This document shows, one piece after another, positions 17,071 to 25,733 of a stretch of DNA of 64,000 nt. Numbering within the stretch: position 1 is the first letter of the stretch; each line of letters opens with the position of its first letter. Made by a program: the position numbers and the translations under genes. A model generated the notes under the pieces. The model was not told where the DNA came from. It saw only the letters and a program-made list of their open reading frames with translations, and did not search any database. Origin of the DNA: an uncultured Roseibium sp. (lineage in GTDB: Bacteria > Pseudomonadota > Alphaproteobacteria > Rhizobiales > Stappiaceae); contig NZ_OY780958.1 of NCBI RefSeq assembly GCF_963675985.1, forward strand, positions 1,612,001 to 1,676,000, in the 5' to 3' direction.

Positions 17071-18522
17071 ATGCTTGATCTGATCAATGTCAGTTACGAT
17101 ACGCAGATACCCAACAATGTCGGGCTTTCCTCCGACAAGAGGGTGCTGAAGGCCCTGGAAAAGTGGCACCCCGGTTATATTAACTGGTGGAACGATCTGA
17201 TTCCGGAGAATTTCCAGCAGAGCCTTGTATATCTGCGCACTGCTGTCAGCGTGGATCCCAAGGGCTGGGCGAAGTTCGATTATGTGAAAATGCCGGAATA
17301 TCGTTGGGGCGTTCTGCTTGCGCCGCAGGTCGAGGACCGCAGGATCCCGTGCGGTGAGCACGCAGGCGAACCGGCCTGGCAGGAAGTTCCGGGCGAATAC
17401 CGCGCCCTGATGCGCCGCCTGATCGTGATCCAGGGCGACACCGAGCCGGCTTCGGTCGAGCAGCAGCGTTTCCTCGGCCTGACCGCGCCGTCGCTCTATG
17501 ACATGCGCAATCTCTTCCAGGTCAATGTGGAAGAAGGCCGGCATCTTTGGGCCATGGTCTATCTGCTGCACAAGTATTTCGGTGCCGATGGCCGTGAAGA
17601 AGCGGACGATCTGCTGCGGCGTCAGTCGGGTTCGGAAGAAGCGCCGCGCATGCTGGGGGCCTTCAACGAAGAAACCCCGGACTGGCTGTCCTTCTTCATG
17701 TTTACGTACTTCACCGACCGCGACGGCAAGATGCAGCTGGAAAGCCTGGCACAGTCCGGCTTCGATCCGCTGTCGCGCACCTGCCGGTTCATGCTGACGG
17801 AAGAAGCCCATCACATGTTCGTCGGTGAAACCGGTGTCGGGCGTACGATTGAGCGCACCTGTCAGGTGATGAGTGAAAACGGGATCGACGATCCCTATGA
17901 CACCGATCGCATTCGCGCGTTCGGCGTCATCGATCTGCCGACGATCCAGAAGAAGCTGAACCTGCATTACACGTTGTCTCTGGACCTGTTCGGCCAGGAA
18001 GTGTCCACCAATGCGGCCAATGCCTTCAATGCAGGGATCAAGGGTCGCTACATGGAAAATCGTCTTGACGATGATCACAAATTGACCGGCGACACCTACA
18101 AGGTTCTCGACGTGGATGGCGACAAGATCATCACGCGCGATGCTCCGGCCCTGACGGCGATCAACATGCGCCTGCGAGACGACTACACGCGGGATGCGTC
18201 CGGCGGTGTCGGACGCTGGAACAAGATCATCGAAAAGGCTGGCGTTCAGTTCGAGATGAAGCTGCCGCATGAATCCTTCAACCGCAAGATCGGTGTCTTT
18301 GCCGACAAGCTGTTCAACCCGGAAGGAGAATTGGTCAGCGGAGCGGAATACGATGAGGGCATGAAGAACTGGCTGCCGACCCACGCGGACGGCGATTTCA
18401 TCCAGTCGCTGATGAAGCCGGAACGTGAGCCTGGCAAATACGCAAGCTGGATCGCCCCGCCGAAGGTCGGGATCAACAACCAGCCCGGCGATTTCGAATA
18501 TGTGAAGCTTCACATGGCGTGA
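17071..18522 (+). CDS. boxB: Benzoyl-CoA 2,3-epoxidase, diiron oxygenase subunit
   Basis: This 483-residue protein is the catalytic subunit that epoxidises benzoyl-CoA with O2 (EC 1.14.13.208, with BoxA). The diiron ligand motifs are visible: Glu near 125 (QGDTEPASVEQQ), EEGRH at 154-158 and EEAHH at 244-248. The N-terminus (MLDLINVSYDTQIPNNVGLS) and the length are typical of BoxB. A GGGAGA site precedes the ATG. A strong hairpin (18534-18560) separates it from boxA. Confidence 0.95.
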   Translation: MLDLINVSYDTQIPNNVGLSSDKRVLKALEKWHPGYINWWNDLIPENFQQSLVYLRTAVSVDPKGWAKFDYVKMPEYRWGVLLAPQVEDRRIPCGEHAGEPAWQEVPGEYRALMRRLIVIQGDTEPASVEQQRFLGLTAPSLYDMRNLFQVNVEEGRHLWAMVYLLHKYFGADGREEADDLLRRQSGSEEAPRMLGAFNEETPDWLSFFMFTYFTDRDGKMQLESLAQSGFDPLSRTCRFMLTEEAHHMFVGETGVGRTIERTCQVMSENGIDDPYDTDRIRAFGVIDLPTIQKKLNLHYTLSLDLFGQEVSTNAANAFNAGIKGRYMENRLDDDHKLTGDTYKVLDVDGDKIITRDAPALTAINMRLRDDYTRDASGGVGRWNKIIEKAGVQFEMKLPHESFNRKIGVFADKLFNPEGELVSGAEYDEGMKNWLPTHADGDFIQSLMKPEREPGKYASWIAPPKVGINNQPGDFEYVKLHMA

Positions 18523-18533
18523 TGCCGGAAACA

Positions 18534-18560
18534 GGGGAGCGCGCCCATACCGCGCTCCCC
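18534..18560 (+). terminator. 10-bp GC-rich hairpin between boxB and boxA
   Basis: GGGGAGCGCG, loop CCCATAC, CGCGCTCCCC: a perfect 10-bp stem starting 11 bp after the boxB stop, without a U-run. It may protect the boxCB message or reduce read-through into boxA, giving more oxygenase than reductase. Confidence 0.55.
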
Positions 18561-18625
18561 GATCAGGTCGTACAATTTAAAAAGGGACCTAACAAAGCGC
18601 CGGAAAGAGCGCTGCGGGAGGACAG

Positions 18626-19822
18626 ATGAGCCAACCTCAAAAACAGCACCTTATTGACCCGGAAATCTGCATTCGCTGCTACACGTGCGAGATGACTTGT
18701 CCGGTCGAGGCGATTGTGCACGACGACAGCAATGTCGTGGTCGATTTCGACAAATGCGACTTCTGCATGGACTGCATACCGGTGTGTCCGACCGGGTCCA
18801 TCGACGAGTGGCGCGTGGTCGAAACGCCTTATTCCGTCGAAGATCAATTTTCCTGGATGGAATTGCCGGAACAGCAGGACTTTGGTCCGTCAGGCGGGGG
18901 TGTCGATACCTCCATCGAGGCCTTGGACGAGGAAATGGCGGCTTTGCTTGCCGAAGCCCATTCCGGCGCCGGCGGTAAGTCGAAGGCGCCTGCCTCCGCG
19001 TCGAAGCCATCCGTCAATCTCTATACGATCGGAAAACCGGCCGAGGCCACGGTTCAGGGCAACTACAGGCTGACCGCTGAAGGTGCGGACAGCGATGTTC
19101 GTCATATCATTCTGGATCTGGACGGGCACCCGTTCCCGGTTCTCGAAGGACAGAGTATCGGCATCATTCCGCCGGGAACCGATGACGCGGGCAAACCCTA
19201 TCTGCCGCGTCTCTATTCGGTTTCAAGCCCGCGCGACGGCGAGCGGCCGAACTACAACAACCTGTCCCTGACGGTAAAGCGGGAGCCGAACGGCATTTGC
19301 TCCAACTATGTCTGCAACCTGAAGGTCGGGGACAAGGTGAAGGTGACAGGACCTTTTGGGGCGACCTTCCTGATGCCGGACGATCCGGACGCGAAACTCA
19401 TGATGATTTGCACCGGTACCGGATCTGCGCCCTTCAGGGCTTTCACCATGCGCCGGCAGCGGAACGCGGCCGGACGGGCCGCCGGCATGACCCTGGTCTT
19501 TGGAGCGCGCACGCCTCAATCCCTGCCGTATTTCGGGCCCCTGAAGAAAGTCCCCGAAACGATCCTGCGGAAACACCTGGTGTTCAGCCGTATCGAGGGC
19601 GAGCCGAAGCACTACGTTCAGGACAAGCTGAGGGAAGAAGCCGAGGCTGTGGGTGAGTTCTTGAAAGATCCCAATGCCTACATCTACATCTGCGGACTAC
19701 GCTCGATGGAGCAAGGCGTGGAAAGCGCCTTTGCGGATATCTCGCGGGGCATTGGACTGAACTGGGCGGATGTGCGAAACGGGATGCGGGATGAAGGCCG
19801 TTATCACGTAGAGACTTATTGA
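18626..19822 (+). CDS. boxA: Benzoyl-CoA 2,3-epoxidase, reductase subunit
   Basis: This 398-residue iron-sulfur flavoprotein passes electrons from NADPH to BoxB. The N-terminal ferredoxin domain has two CxxCxxCxxxC clusters (Cys15/18/21/25 and Cys44/47/50/54). After a linker rich in Ala, Ser and Lys (about 110-130), the ferredoxin-NADP+ reductase part has the FAD motif RLYSVSSP and NYVCNLKVGD, the pyridine-nucleotide motif MICTGTGSAPFRAF, and C-terminal IYICGLRSMEQGVE and YHVETY. The stop overlaps the thioesterase start by one base (TGATG). Confidence 0.95.
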   Translation: MSQPQKQHLIDPEICIRCYTCEMTCPVEAIVHDDSNVVVDFDKCDFCMDCIPVCPTGSIDEWRVVETPYSVEDQFSWMELPEQQDFGPSGGGVDTSIEALDEEMAALLAEAHSGAGGKSKAPASASKPSVNLYTIGKPAEATVQGNYRLTAEGADSDVRHIILDLDGHPFPVLEGQSIGIIPPGTDDAGKPYLPRLYSVSSPRDGERPNYNNLSLTVKREPNGICSNYVCNLKVGDKVKVTGPFGATFLMPDDPDAKLMMICTGTGSAPFRAFTMRRQRNAAGRAAGMTLVFGARTPQSLPYFGPLKKVPETILRKHLVFSRIEGEPKHYVQDKLREEAEAVGEFLKDPNAYIYICGLRSMEQGVESAFADISRGIGLNWADVRNGMRDEGRYHVETY

Positions 19823-20265
19823 TGGATGATATTTCAAACCGGACCGTGCAATCGAAGGTTTTCACGCACGTCATCACGGTGCGATGGGCGGACTGCGATC
19901 CGGCAAGGATCGCCTATACCGGACGCCTGCCGTATTTCGCGCTTGAAGCGATCGACGAGTGGTGGGGGGTGCACACCGGGTACGACTGGTTCCATGGCAA
20001 TGTCGACCGCAACGTTGGCACGCCGTTCGTGCACCTGTCGATGGATTTCCGCAGTCCGGTGACGCCTCGCCATCCGCTTGCTTGCGAAGTGCGCCTTTTG
20101 AAACTCGGTGAAAGCTCAATCCGGTTTTCGGTCCGCGGTCTCCAGGACGGCGTACTCTGCTTCGAAGGCGAGTTCGTCGAAGTCTTTGTGGAGGCCGATG
20201 CGCATCGGAAGATACCGGCGCCGGATGACATGCGCGCGAAACTGGAGGCACTGGTCGTCGATTAA
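19822..20265 (+). CDS. Hotdog-fold acyl-CoA thioesterase (4HBT type) of box operon
   Basis: This 147-residue single hotdog domain carries the 4-hydroxybenzoyl-CoA-thioesterase signature VRWADCDPARIAYTGRLPYF, with an Asp in the usual catalytic position, and continues EAIDEWW and STRSVTPRHPL-like strands. Coupled to boxA by TGATG. In box clusters such enzymes can release CoA from benzoyl-CoA or dead-end CoA esters and so prevent CoA depletion when epoxidation is slow. The exact acyl group is not shown by the sequence. Confidence 0.88.
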   Translation: MDDISNRTVQSKVFTHVITVRWADCDPARIAYTGRLPYFALEAIDEWWGVHTGYDWFHGNVDRNVGTPFVHLSMDFRSPVTPRHPLACEVRLLKLGESSIRFSVRGLQDGVLCFEGEFVEVFVEADAHRKIPAPDDMRAKLEALVVD

Positions 20266-20310
20266 GTTTGTTTTCCAATATGAGGGGGAGAAATTGGGAC
20301 CGATCCGGAA

Positions 20311-20320
20311 ATATATTGCA
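20311..20320 (+). promoter_or_regulatory. TGCA-type half site upstream of boxR
   Basis: ATATATTGCA lies 55 bp before the boxR start in the only gap between the thioesterase and boxR genes. It resembles the boxes before boxC and the DUF4863 gene and would fit autoregulation by BoxR. A single box is weak evidence. Confidence 0.3.
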
Positions 20321-20374
20321 CACCTGAAATGCGGCGACTAGGTTGCCTCTTAAAGAGTGCAATCGGACCTTGTG

Positions 20375-21289
20375 ATGGACGAAATCACGAACTTTCGCGG
20401 TGAGGTGGTACCTGACGAGCGGCTGACGCCGCGCGAAGGCGATGTTGATGCTTTCGTCGCCGCGGTTGGTGAACGCGTGCGCAAGGCACGGGAGCGGAAA
20501 GGTATTGCCCGGCGGGTTCTGTCGGAGTTGTCCGGCGTGTCCCAGCGCTACCTGGCCCAGCTTGAAAGTGGCGGTGGGAACATATCGATCGCGCTTCTGT
20601 ACAAAGTCGCCAATGCGCTCGACCACAGGGTCGAATGGCTTGTCGGCGAAGAAGACCCATGGAATTCCGAAGCGGCCCGTGTCGCCGACTTCTACCGTCA
20701 GGCAACAACCGAGCAGCGGCAGCGGGTCATGCAGATCCTCGATCCGGGCCGGCCGGCGCAGCTTCGCCGGCAGCGGATTTGCCTGATCGGGCTGCGCGGC
20801 GCCGGAAAATCCACGCTCGGGCGCCTGCTCGGAAAGGAAATGTCGGTCCCCTTCATCGAACTCAATCGCGACATCGAGGAGCAGAGCGGCATGCCGGTCA
20901 GCGAACTCATGGCGCTATACGGTCAGGAAGGCTATCGCCGTCTGGAACGGCAGGCCGTCGAGCGGGTGGTCGCGACTTCGGACGCGGTTGTTCTTGCCGT
21001 TGCCGGCGGTATCGTGTCGGAGCCGGAGACCTACGGGTTCCTCTTGCGCAATTTCCATACGATCTGGCTCAAGGCGTCGCCGGAAGAGCATATGAGCCGG
21101 GTGCGTGGGCAAGGGGATGAGCGTCCGATGGCAGGCAATCCGAAGGCCATGGAAGAACTGAAGTCCATCCTCACGAGCCGCGAGGTGCTTTATGCGAAAG
21201 CGGAAAGCATCGTGAACACCAGCGGAAAGACTGTCGAAGACAGTCTGCAGGACCTGATGACCACGATCCGGGATCTCGGGATCGCCTGA
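20375..21289 (+). CDS. boxR: BoxR-type transcriptional regulator (HTH plus shikimate-kinase-like domain)
   Basis: This 304-residue protein joins an XRE-type HTH (about 28-92; VGERVRKARERKGIARRVLS, SGVSQRYLAQLESGGGNIS) to a shikimate-kinase-like C-terminal domain with P-loop GLRGAGKSTLG (from residue 139), the layout of BoxR and BzdR, which repress box/bzd genes and respond to benzoyl-CoA. The ATG at 20375 is used; an in-frame GTG at 20357 is possible and neither has a strong ribosome site. The TGCA-containing boxes across the locus are its likely targets. Confidence 0.93.
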   Translation: MDEITNFRGEVVPDERLTPREGDVDAFVAAVGERVRKARERKGIARRVLSELSGVSQRYLAQLESGGGNISIALLYKVANALDHRVEWLVGEEDPWNSEAARVADFYRQATTEQRQRVMQILDPGRPAQLRRQRICLIGLRGAGKSTLGRLLGKEMSVPFIELNRDIEEQSGMPVSELMALYGQEGYRRLERQAVERVVATSDAVVLAVAGGIVSEPETYGFLLRNFHTIWLKASPEEHMSRVRGQGDERPMAGNPKAMEELKSILTSREVLYAKAESIVNTSGKTVEDSLQDLMTTIRDLGIA

Positions 21290-21334
21290 AGTCTTGTTTC
21301 CTTCCCGCGGTAAGTTTTGTAGCTCTCCCGAGCA

Positions 21335-21358
21335 CCGGGGGCGGCATTGCCTCCCCGG
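21335..21358 (+). terminator. Hairpin after boxR
   Basis: CCGGGG at 21335-21340 pairs with CCCCGG at 21353-21358, extended by a G-U pair, in the gap after boxR. No U-run follows. Weak terminator candidate separating boxR from the hydratase/dehydrogenase gene. Confidence 0.35.
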
Positions 21359-21392
21359 GAACTCAACACAATACCCACGAACAAACAAACAC

Positions 21393-21410
21393 TTGCATAG
21401 TCTAGTGCAA
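21393..21410 (+). promoter_or_regulatory. TTGCA-N8-TGCAA inverted boxes upstream of hydratase/dehydrogenase gene
   Basis: TTGCA at 21393-21397 and TGCAA at 21406-21410 form an inverted pair 18 bp before the start codon, between CACT and ACTG flanks. The TGCA core matches the other candidate BoxR sites and suggests the downstream beta-oxidation gene is under the same control. Confidence 0.4.
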
Positions 21411-21427
21411 CTGAAAGGTAAGCGTCG

Positions 21428-23488
21428 ATGCCGGTAACGATCGAAAGGCGGGGAACCGCTGCTGTCGTTTTGATTGAGAACCCTCCCGTCAACGGAATTT
21501 CCGCGGAGATCCGCAAGGGACTGCTCGATGCTGTGAACGATCTAGCGGCGGCCGGTGATATCGAACGGGTGATCGTAACCGGTGCCGGCAAGATCTTCTG
21601 TGCGGGGGCGGACACGCGCGAGTTTGACCTGCCGCCTGTCGAGCCGCATCTGCCGGATGTGATTAATGCGATCGAGGCGAGCAGTGTCCCCTGGATTGCG
21701 GCCATCAATGGTGCGGCGCTCGGGGGCGGTGCGGAGATTGCACTTGCCTGCCGCTACCGGATCGCTTCGCCGAAAGCCACCATCGGCCTGCCGGAAGTCA
21801 CACTCGGTGTGGTCCCGGGAGCGACCGGCACCCAGCGCCTGCCGCGGTTGGTCGGTATGGCGGCGGCACTTGACATCATCCCTCAGGGCAAGGTGCTAAA
21901 GGTCGGGCCGGCGCGCGAAATCGGTTTGATCGACGGGATCGAAGACGATCCGGTCGCCGTCGCGCTCGACTTGGACGCCGGACTGTTTTCGGATGTTGTC
22001 CCGCTCGCCGCACGCTCCGCTCCACAGGCCGATGAAGCGGCGGTGGAAAAAGCCAGGACGCAGGCATCGAAACGGATGAAAGGGCAGACGGCGCCTCTGG
22101 AAGCCATCGATCTGGTCGCGGCGGCCGCCGATACGCCGTTTGCGGATGCCCTGGTAAGGGAGCGGGAAGCTTTTCTGCGGCTGCGTGCGGGCGCTCAGGC
22201 GAAGGCACTGAGACATATCTTTTTCGCGGAACGGGGAGCAAAGGCGCCCGAGCCGGTCGCTTCCGCAGAAGCTGCCGATGTCCGGCAGGCCGTTGTGGTT
22301 GGCGGCGGCAATATGGGGGCGTCCATTGCCTATGCCCTAGACAGTGCGGGTATCAGCGCGACCATCGTTGAGACCGATGCCGAAGGTGCCGAACGGGCCG
22401 CCGCGAACGTGGCACGTCTGGCCGATGGAGCTGCGAAGCGCGGTCTCCTGACAGCGGAGCAGGCGGACGCGTGCAAGGCCCGCATTGCGATCGTGACCGG
22501 CTATGACGATCTCCCGCCGGCGCAATTGGCAATCGAGGCCGCGTTTGAGGACATGGACGTCAAGAAGGCGGTCTTCTCCAATCTGGAAAAGGCCTTGCCG
22601 GAAGACGCGGTGCTGGCGACCAACACCTCCTATCTGGATGTCAACGAGATCGCAGCAAGTGTTTCTAACCCGTCGCGCGTGGTGGGGCTGCATTTCTTCA
22701 GCCCTGCCCACATCATGAAGCTTCTGGAAATCGTGCAGGGATCGGCAAGTGCCGAGACGGCGCTTGCTACCGGCTTTGCTGTGGCCAAACGTCTTCGGAA
22801 GATCCCCGTTCTCGCCCGTGTCTGTGACGGCTTCATCGGCAATCGAATCCTGGCGCGCTACCGGGAAGCCGCGGACACGGTGATGATGGACGGGTCGAAC
22901 CCGTGGGACGTCGACGAGGCGATGGTGGAGTTCGGCTATCCGATGGGCCCCTATGAGGCACAGGACCTGTCCGGCCTCGATATTGCCTATGCCAACCGCA
23001 AGCGCCAGGAAGCGACCCGTGATCCGAACCGGCGCTATATCCCGATTGCGGACCGGATGGTTCATGAAGGCCGGCTCGGCCGGAAGACCAGCGTCGGCTG
23101 GTACCGGTATCCGGGTGGCGGCGGAAAGGTGATCGATCCGCTCGTGGAGGACCTCGTTCGCGAGGAGGCGCATTTCGCCAAGGTAACAAGGCGGGATTAT
23201 ACTCATGAGGATATCCGCACCCGGCTCGTCTGCGCGATGATCAACGAGGCAGCCGGTATCCTTGAGGAAGGGATCGCGCAGCGGGCCAGCGACATCGATC
23301 TGGTGACGGTGCATGGATACGGCTTCCCGCGCTGGCGGGGTGGGCTGATGTTCCACGCCGATCAGGTCGGCCTGGACAAGGTGCTCGAAAAGATTGACGC
23401 CTTCGCCGAGGAAGACCCGGTTGCCTGGAAAGCATCACCCTTGCTTCGACGGCTGGCGGAAAGCGGCAAGACGTTCGCCGAACTCTGA
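21428..23488 (+). CDS. Fused enoyl-CoA hydratase / 3-hydroxyacyl-CoA dehydrogenase
   Basis: This 686-residue bifunctional beta-oxidation enzyme has an N-terminal crotonase domain (1-~190; VTGAGKIFCAGADTREF, INGAALGGGAEIALACRYRI, GLPEVTLGVVPGATGTQRLP). From about residue 285 a NAD-binding domain follows (VVVGGGNMGASIAYALDSAG, NTSYLDVNEIAA, VVGLHFFSPAHIMKLLEIV), then two C-terminal helical domains ending YGFPRWRGGLMFHAD. In this locus it would hydrate dehydroadipyl-CoA and oxidise the 3-hydroxyadipyl-CoA to 3-oxoadipyl-CoA. No thiolase for the last step is in the window. A general fatty-acid role is the alternative. Confidence 0.9.
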   Translation: MPVTIERRGTAAVVLIENPPVNGISAEIRKGLLDAVNDLAAAGDIERVIVTGAGKIFCAGADTREFDLPPVEPHLPDVINAIEASSVPWIAAINGAALGGGAEIALACRYRIASPKATIGLPEVTLGVVPGATGTQRLPRLVGMAAALDIIPQGKVLKVGPAREIGLIDGIEDDPVAVALDLDAGLFSDVVPLAARSAPQADEAAVEKARTQASKRMKGQTAPLEAIDLVAAAADTPFADALVREREAFLRLRAGAQAKALRHIFFAERGAKAPEPVASAEAADVRQAVVVGGGNMGASIAYALDSAGISATIVETDAEGAERAAANVARLADGAAKRGLLTAEQADACKARIAIVTGYDDLPPAQLAIEAAFEDMDVKKAVFSNLEKALPEDAVLATNTSYLDVNEIAASVSNPSRVVGLHFFSPAHIMKLLEIVQGSASAETALATGFAVAKRLRKIPVLARVCDGFIGNRILARYREAADTVMMDGSNPWDVDEAMVEFGYPMGPYEAQDLSGLDIAYANRKRQEATRDPNRRYIPIADRMVHEGRLGRKTSVGWYRYPGGGGKVIDPLVEDLVREEAHFAKVTRRDYTHEDIRTRLVCAMINEAAGILEEGIAQRASDIDLVTVHGYGFPRWRGGLMFHADQVGLDKVLEKIDAFAEEDPVAWKASPLLRRLAESGKTFAEL

Positions 23489-23502
23489 GGGAGAACCGCG
23501 TC

Positions 23503-24558
23503 ATGGACAGCATGCGGGCGGCTGTGCTCACCGGTCACGGAGGCAACGAGGTTGTTTCTGTAGAGACAAGACCGATGCCTCTCCGTCGGCCGGGGGAAGT
23601 GCTTGTTCGCATGCGGGCTTCGGGACTCAACCGGGTCGATCTCTACATGCGCAACAGCGGCACCGGCATCACCCACGAGTTGCCGATGGTGATGGGCCTC
23701 GATGGAGCCGGTGTGGTCGAGGAAGCGGATCCGGGATCTCGCTTTGCGCCCGGTGATCCCGTCGTGGTCTATCCGGTGCGCACTTGCGGGCGCTGTGAGT
23801 TCTGTCTGCGCGGGGAGGAGGTTCTGTGTACGTCCGCCCGGTATCTCGGCGAGCATGTCGATGGGACCCTGTCGGACTTCGTCTGCGTTCCGGAAGAAAA
23901 CCTTTTGCCGAAACCGGAGCATCTCGACTGGGTCGAGGCTGCCTCCTTGTGCGTTGCGGGGCTCACGGCGTGGCGGATGATCCATACAAAAGGTCAGGTC
24001 AAGCCGGGAGAAACGGTTCTGGTCTTCGGGATTGGTGGATCGGTGTCGCTGGCGGCTCTGCAACTGCTGGCGGCCGGTGGCATCAGAACCATTGTGACGT
24101 CCAGGGATCAGGCAAAGCTGGACGCCGCCCTTAAGCTCGGTGCCTTCGCCGGAATTTTGACCGACAGCGACGGTTTCATGGACGAAGTCATGGGCTTGAC
24201 GGGTGGGCGCGGGGTCGATCTTGTTATCGAGAACGTGGGCAAGGCGGTCTGGCCGCAGGCGATGCGTGCGCTTGTGCGCGGCGGTCGGATTGTCACCTGC
24301 GGCGCGACCAGCGGCGACGATCCGTCAGCCGATCTGAGGCGGTTGTTCATCCGCCAGCTTCAGGTACTGGGCTCGACGTTGGGCACCCGGTCGGAACTGG
24401 CGGAGCTTGTGGAGTTCGTGGGCCGGCATCAGGTGCGGCCGCATATCGACAGCGTTTATCCGTTGACCCGTGTGCAGGACGCCTTCGACCGGATGGAAGC
24501 CGGTCGGCAGTTCGGAAAAATCGGGATTACGTTCGAACAGAAATCCCGACCGGAATGA
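23503..24558 (+). CDS. Zinc-binding medium-chain alcohol dehydrogenase
   Basis: This 351-residue MDR-family oxidoreductase has a GroES-like N-terminal domain with the structural zinc lobe CGRCEFCLRGEEVLC (about 90-104), the stretch YLGEHVDGTLSDFVCVPEEN and a Rossmann domain with VLVFGIGGSVSLAALQLL. The catalytic-zinc Cys position has Asn (SGLNRVDLYM), as in quinone-oxidoreductase-like members, so activity towards enoyl or quinone substrates is as likely as alcohol oxidation. It follows the hydratase/dehydrogenase after 14 bp, so it is probably part of the benzoate regulon; its substrate is unknown. Confidence 0.88.
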   Translation: MDSMRAAVLTGHGGNEVVSVETRPMPLRRPGEVLVRMRASGLNRVDLYMRNSGTGITHELPMVMGLDGAGVVEEADPGSRFAPGDPVVVYPVRTCGRCEFCLRGEEVLCTSARYLGEHVDGTLSDFVCVPEENLLPKPEHLDWVEAASLCVAGLTAWRMIHTKGQVKPGETVLVFGIGGSVSLAALQLLAAGGIRTIVTSRDQAKLDAALKLGAFAGILTDSDGFMDEVMGLTGGRGVDLVIENVGKAVWPQAMRALVRGGRIVTCGATSGDDPSADLRRLFIRQLQVLGSTLGTRSELAELVEFVGRHQVRPHIDSVYPLTRVQDAFDRMEAGRQFGKIGITFEQKSRPE

Positions 24559-24570
24559 ACCGGCCGGGAT
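24543..24570. terminator. Hairpin at end of box locus
   Basis: ATCCCGACCGG, loop AATGAA, CCGGCCGGGAT: an 11-bp stem with one A-C mismatch that overlaps the dehydrogenase stop codon. It lies between convergent genes and may terminate both; no U-run is present. Confidence 0.5.
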
Positions 24571-24599
24571 CTCCTGGATATGTCGGTTGTTGATAACGG

Positions 24600-25733
24600 T
24601 TATTCAGCCGCCACACCGGTCCGGTCGATCTGCTTTGCCTTGCGCTTGAACGGATTGTCTTCCGGTACGTCGTAGTCGAGCTTGATCTTACCCTTAGCAT
24701 AGGCGTCCGCCATGTAGCGGAAGGCGTTTACGGTCATGCGCATCAGGTGCTCGCCGGCCTTGATCGGCGGGTATTTTTCGATCGTCTCGGGCGTACGGAA
24801 CTTCGGCAGCGGTTCGACAACCGCGTCATAGTCGAGGCCGAAGAACAGCGGCATCGAATAACGCTCCCTGCCTGAGTTGACCACACGGTGCTGGGTCGAC
24901 TTGTACTGGCCGCCGGACCAGGTCTCGAAAATATCGCCGATGTTGACGATGAAGGTGCCGGGCAGGGGCGGGGCTTCCATCCAGTAGTCGTCCGCATTGA
25001 GGACCTGTAAGCCCGGGCCGCCCTGGAGCAGGATCGTGAAGCATTCGAAATCCGAGTGAGCACCGATGCCGACCATATCCTTGGAAGCCGGGACGTCATT
25101 TTCGACGTATTTCAGGAGCCGGAGCTGGGACGTCGGATTGTTGATGTACTTGTTCAGGGTGCCGGATTCGACGCCGAGCTCAAATTCAAGCGCGCTTAGC
25201 ATCTTCAGGCCCAGACCGAAGATGGCGTCGTAATAGCTGGAGATCGTCTCCTTCCAGCCGGGTAGATCCGGCCAGATATTGGGGCCGGTCATGCGCCAGC
25301 CGGCCAGATAGTCCGGATGGTCGGCGGGCGCCTCGAAGGACATGTCCCAGGCTTCGTTGAAGTTGATCGTTTTCGGAAAGTCGGAGCCGTTTTCCTCAAA
25401 CGGTACGTAGCCGCGGTGGTGGGTGGTGAAGCCTGACCAGTACTTCATCTTGTAGCTGCGGGTCTGGTCGTGGAATTCGCGCGAGGCGGCAAGAGCCGCA
25501 TCGATCAGGCCCTGATCCACGCCGTGGTTCCTGATGTAGAAAAACCCCGACGTGCGTGCTGCGTCGCCCAGGGCCTTGGCCACTGCGGCCATGTCTTCCT
25601 GGTTACCGGTATGCAGGCCGGACAGGTCGATCACCGGCAGTTCCACATTCTCGGCGCTGAGTGCGATTTGATCGTCCGTACCATCGACAGGCGTTGCCGT
25701 ATCGGTGGCGGCAGTATTCAGAAGATCTCGCAT
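24600..25733 (-). CDS. 2-oxoglutarate/Fe(II) oxygenase, isopenicillin N synthase family
   Basis: This 377-residue enzyme has the DIOX_N domain (VIDLSGLHTGNQEDMAAVAK, TSGFFYIRNHGVDQGLID) and the double-stranded beta-helix core with Fe ligands H226, D228 (AHSDFECFTILLQ) and H282 (STQHRVVNSG), and the 2-oxoglutarate-binding R291-x-S293 (RERYSMPLFF). The start at 25733 has GAGGGA before it. It is divergent from a polyamine-type ABC importer, so it probably hydroxylates or oxidatively cleaves the imported compound. Substrates of this family are too varied (purines, alkaloids, amino acids, gibberellin-like acids) for a firm assignment. Confidence 0.88.
   Translation of the reverse strand: MRDLLNTAATDTATPVDGTDDQIALSAENVELPVIDLSGLHTGNQEDMAAVAKALGDAARTSGFFYIRNHGVDQGLIDAALAASREFHDQTRSYKMKYWSGFTTHHRGYVPFEENGSDFPKTINFNEAWDMSFEAPADHPDYLAGWRMTGPNIWPDLPGWKETISSYYDAIFGLGLKMLSALEFELGVESGTLNKYINNPTSQLRLLKYVENDVPASKDMVGIGAHSDFECFTILLQGGPGLQVLNADDYWMEAPPLPGTFIVNIGDIFETWSGGQYKSTQHRVVNSGRERYSMPLFFGLDYDAVVEPLPKFRTPETIEKYPPIKAGEHLMRMTVNAFRYMADAYAKGKIKLDYDVPEDNPFKRKAKQIDRTGVAAE

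Noticed and set aside
16990..18513. Long open frame of about 507 codons antisense to boxB, and similar long antisense frames at 10228-11253, 13207-14361, 22337-23356 and 40899-42128
   Set aside because: They are opposite strongly conserved genes in GC-rich DNA, show no known motifs, and have the composition expected of antisense frames.
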